Below are positions 6,971 through 8,465 of a stretch of 8,465 nucleotides of DNA, in pieces. The stretch comes from Flavobacteriaceae bacterium. GTDB taxonomy: Bacteria > Bacteroidota > Bacteroidia > Flavobacteriales > Flavobacteriaceae. Each line of letters begins with the position of its first letter. The first letter of the stretch is position 1. A program made the translations under genes and the position numbers. The notes below the pieces were generated by a model, which was not told where the DNA came from, made no database searches, and worked only from the letters and a program-made list of their open reading frames with translations. Where the stretch lies: assembly GCA_030633225.1 (NCBI GenBank), contig DAOVTF010000069.1:1-8465 (forward strand), read 5' to 3'.

Positions 6971-7633
6971 ATGTTTGAAGGTTTAGAGAGGATTTCTTTT
7001 ACAAACAGTTGGGTAACATTAGTTATTATGATTGTATTGGTATTGATTACTCTTTTAAAAAACAATTACAATCAACAATTTACCAAGCTGTTTTCACTTT
7101 TTTATTCTGAAAAATATTATACTGATTATGTAAAAATGAATCCATTATTATTCAATAGGTTTCATTTCTTATTCTTTTTTGTAATTGCATTTAACTATTC
7201 TCTATTTGTTTTTTTTGGTTTTAAAACTTTTTATTCTCAAATAATTATTAATGATTTCTATTTCTATTTTCAAATTTTAAATCTTACTATTTTATTTATT
7301 TTAATACGTTATTTTATCGGTTTTTTACTGTCGGTTATTTTTGAATTAAGTAATGATCAAAGATATCTAACTTTCCTGAAAATAAGTAACTTATCTTATT
7401 TATCTCTCATTGTTTTTCCTTTAATTGTTGTAATAGCTTATAGTGTTGGTTTCTTTCAAAAGTTTTTGTTAATTATTGGTCTTATTCTGTTTGTAATTTT
7501 ATCCCTATTCAATTATATAAAACTCATAAAAAACGAAAAATTAAATTTTAGTAATTTGTTTTATTTATTTTTGTACCTTTGCGCCCTTGAAATAGCCCCC
7601 TTTATAGTTATTTATAAATTGTTTATTTACTAA
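6971..7633 (+). CDS. DUF4271 domain-containing membrane protein
   Basis: This 220-residue, very hydrophobic protein has about six predicted membrane helices (roughly 13-30, 64-84, 99-121, 141-159, 163-183 and 193-218). After helix one a cytoplasmic-looking loop contains FSEKYY-like sequence (SLFYSEKYYTDYV, 42-54), and the C-terminus has LYLCALEIAPFIVIYK (201-216), the segment I recognise as the DUF4271 hallmark. No enzymatic motif is visible and the function is unknown. Its ATG directly follows the TAA of the GT39 gene with no intervening base, so the two are surely co-transcribed and probably translationally coupled. In Flavobacteriaceae, as I recall, the family commonly sits just upstream of hemD, as here. 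Its last codons appear to carry a promoter box for hemD and are richer in GC than the rest of the gene. Codons are otherwise strongly AT-biased, like those of its neighbours. Confidence 0.87.
   Translation: MFEGLERISFTNSWVTLVIMIVLVLITLLKNNYNQQFTKLFSLFYSEKYYTDYVKMNPLLFNRFHFLFFFVIAFNYSLFVFFGFKTFYSQIIINDFYFYFQILNLTILFILIRYFIGFLLSVIFELSNDQRYLTFLKISNLSYLSLIVFPLIVVIAYSVGFFQKFLLIIGLILFVILSLFNYIKLIKNEKLNFSNLFYLFLYLCALEIAPFIVIYKLFIY
7574..7581 (+). promoter_or_regulatory. Candidate -7 promoter box for hemD, inside the DUF4271 coding sequence
   Basis: TACCTTTG matches the Bacteroidota -7 consensus exactly and is followed by CGCC, a common extension of such boxes in my experience of the phylum. It would start transcription near 7585-7588 and give hemD a leader of about 105 bases. 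The bases encode Tyr-Leu-Cys-Ala of the conserved DUF4271 C-terminus, so part of the match is explained by protein constraint. The nearest TTTG upstream (7555-7558) has only a 15-base spacer, shorter than usual. Confidence 0.45.
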
Positions 7634-7643
7634 ATAAAAAAGT

Positions 7644-7665
7644 ATGTAACTCAATTAAGTTACAT
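7644..7665. repeat. Perfect 8-bp inverted repeat in the hemD leader
   Basis: ATGTAACT at 7644-7651 and AGTTACAT at 7658-7665 are exact reverse complements separated by six bases (CAATTA). The symmetry could be an operator for a dimeric regulator or a weak RNA hairpin. On the plus strand no U-tract follows it. On the minus strand it is followed by a T-rich run, so it might limit antisense transcription. The stem has only two G-C pairs. Another ATGTAA half-site lies at 7683-7688. Confidence 0.5.
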
Positions 7666-7692
7666 TAATGATAAAAGAAAAAATGTAAGCGC

Positions 7693-8436
7693 ATGAAAAT
7701 AAAAACTATACTCGTTTCTCAGCCTGCTCCAAAGGCTAACCAATCTCCGTATTTCGACTTAATGAGTAAACAAAAGGTAAAGATTGATTTTAGGTCTTTT
7801 ATTCATGTTGAAGGAGTGTCTGCTAGAGATGTTAGGGATCAAAAAATTGACTTTTTAGATTTTTCAGCTGTTATTTTTACAAGTAGAAATGCTGTAGATA
7901 ATTATTTTAGATTAGCTGAAGAATTACGTATTTCTATACCTGATGACATGAAATATTTTTGTTTATCAGAAGCTGTAGCGTTTTATTTACAGAAATATGT
8001 GGTGTATAGAAAGCGTAAAATTTACGTTGGTACCAGAACTTTTGATGATTTATTGCCTTTGATTAAAAAGCATAAAGAAGAAAAGTTTTTATTACCATGT
8101 TCGGATAAAGTAAAACCATCTATGCTTAAAAAATTAAAGGATACTGAAGCTGAGTGGAACAGGGTGATTTTATTTAAAACTGTTGTTAGTGATCTATCTG
8201 ATCTAGAAGGTGTTTTTTATGATATTTTAGTGTTTTTTAGTCCAAGTGGTATTCAATCATTATTTGAAAACTTTCCAGGATTTACACAAAAAGATACTCG
8301 TATCGCCGTATTTGGAAACTCAACAGTTAAGGCTGCTGAAGATGCAGGTTTAAAAATTGATATAGCAGCTCCTTCAAAAGAAAATCCATCCATGACAATG
8401 GCTTTAGAAAAGTATATTAAAGAGGCTAATAAGTAA
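7693..8436 (+). CDS. hemD: Uroporphyrinogen-III synthase
   Basis: HemD cyclises hydroxymethylbilane with inversion of ring D to uroporphyrinogen III, the common precursor of haem, sirohaem and cobalamin; it is a soluble cytoplasmic enzyme. The 247-residue length fits. The family is poorly conserved in sequence but the two-lobed pattern is visible. Lobe one has ILVSQPAP (6-13) and IFTSRNAVDNYF (61-72), the family's usual F-TS-NAV block. Lobe two has FFSPSGIQSLF (181-191) and IAVFGNSTVKAAEDAGL (204-220), the expected second-half signature. No membrane segment is present. The ATG at 7693 sits 59 bases after DUF4271. A hairpin-like inverted repeat and a start-stop ATGTAA lie just upstream, and a candidate promoter lies inside DUF4271. 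It may be transcribed both from that promoter and by read-through from the GT39 gene. Confidence 0.92.
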   Translation: MKIKTILVSQPAPKANQSPYFDLMSKQKVKIDFRSFIHVEGVSARDVRDQKIDFLDFSAVIFTSRNAVDNYFRLAEELRISIPDDMKYFCLSEAVAFYLQKYVVYRKRKIYVGTRTFDDLLPLIKKHKEEKFLLPCSDKVKPSMLKKLKDTEAEWNRVILFKTVVSDLSDLEGVFYDILVFFSPSGIQSLFENFPGFTQKDTRIAVFGNSTVKAAEDAGLKIDIAAPSKENPSMTMALEKYIKEANK

Positions 8437-8452
8437 ATATCTTATAAAATAT

Positions 8453-8465
8453 AAAAGCGCCTATC
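8453..8465 (+). terminator. Possible left half of a terminator, cut by the window edge
   Basis: Seventeen bases after the hemD stop, an A-run leads into AGCGCC and then TATC, where the window ends. An A-run followed by a short GC-rich arm is how an A/U-flanked intrinsic terminator begins. The complementary GGCGCT arm and T-tract would have to lie just outside, so this cannot be confirmed here. Confidence 0.25.

Overview
The window looks like ordinary core chromosome from a low-GC member of the Bacteroidota, most likely family Flavobacteriaceae. The evidence is the strong AT bias (about 70% AT by eye), near absence of Shine-Dalgarno sequences, several boxes matching the Bacteroidota sigma factor -7 element TAnnTTTG, two families characteristic of this phylum (DUF4296 and DUF4271), and a dihydroorotase of the Bacteroidota type. 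I cannot name the genus. I see no insertion sequence, phage gene, CRISPR array, tRNA or rRNA, and no base-composition break suggesting recent transfer.

Layout, left to right. Bases 2-271 (+) hold the C-terminal end of a P1-family (DmpA/BapA-like) peptidase. It converges with tyrS (293-1588, -). A gap of about 100 bases separates tyrS from a divergent NAD-dependent epimerase/dehydratase-like gene (1686-2687, +), whose stop lies one base from the stop of the convergent DUF4296 lipoprotein gene (2689-3114, -). That gene is the last of a leftward operon, read as polyprenyl-phosphate hexose (mannose) synthase (4511-5230), pyrC (3122-4462), then DUF4296. Across a compact divergent promoter region lies a rightward set: an ArnT/PMT-like family 39 glycosyltransferase (5297-6970), a DUF4271 membrane protein starting on the next base (6971-7633), and hemD (7693-8436).

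How the genes relate. The most coherent unit is the divergent pair at 4511-6970. The GT2 enzyme should make a polyprenyl-phosphate-linked sugar on the cytoplasmic face, and the GT39 enzyme uses that class of donor on the periplasmic face, so together they look like a lipid-carrier glycosylation module. DUF4271 is tightly coupled to the GT39 gene and DUF4296 sits at the end of the GT2 operon; both are predicted envelope proteins of unknown function. pyrC, hemD and tyrS are housekeeping genes. As I recall, this order (epimerase, DUF4296, pyrC, GT2, DUF4271, hemD) recurs in Flavobacteriaceae, so it is probably conserved and not accessory DNA.

No new defence, mobile or biosynthetic system is visible. 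The most interesting details are regulatory: a -7-like box and GC-rich codons inside the end of DUF4271 that could drive hemD, a perfect 8-bp inverted repeat in the hemD leader, and divergent, nearly overlapping promoters for the glycosyltransferase pair.
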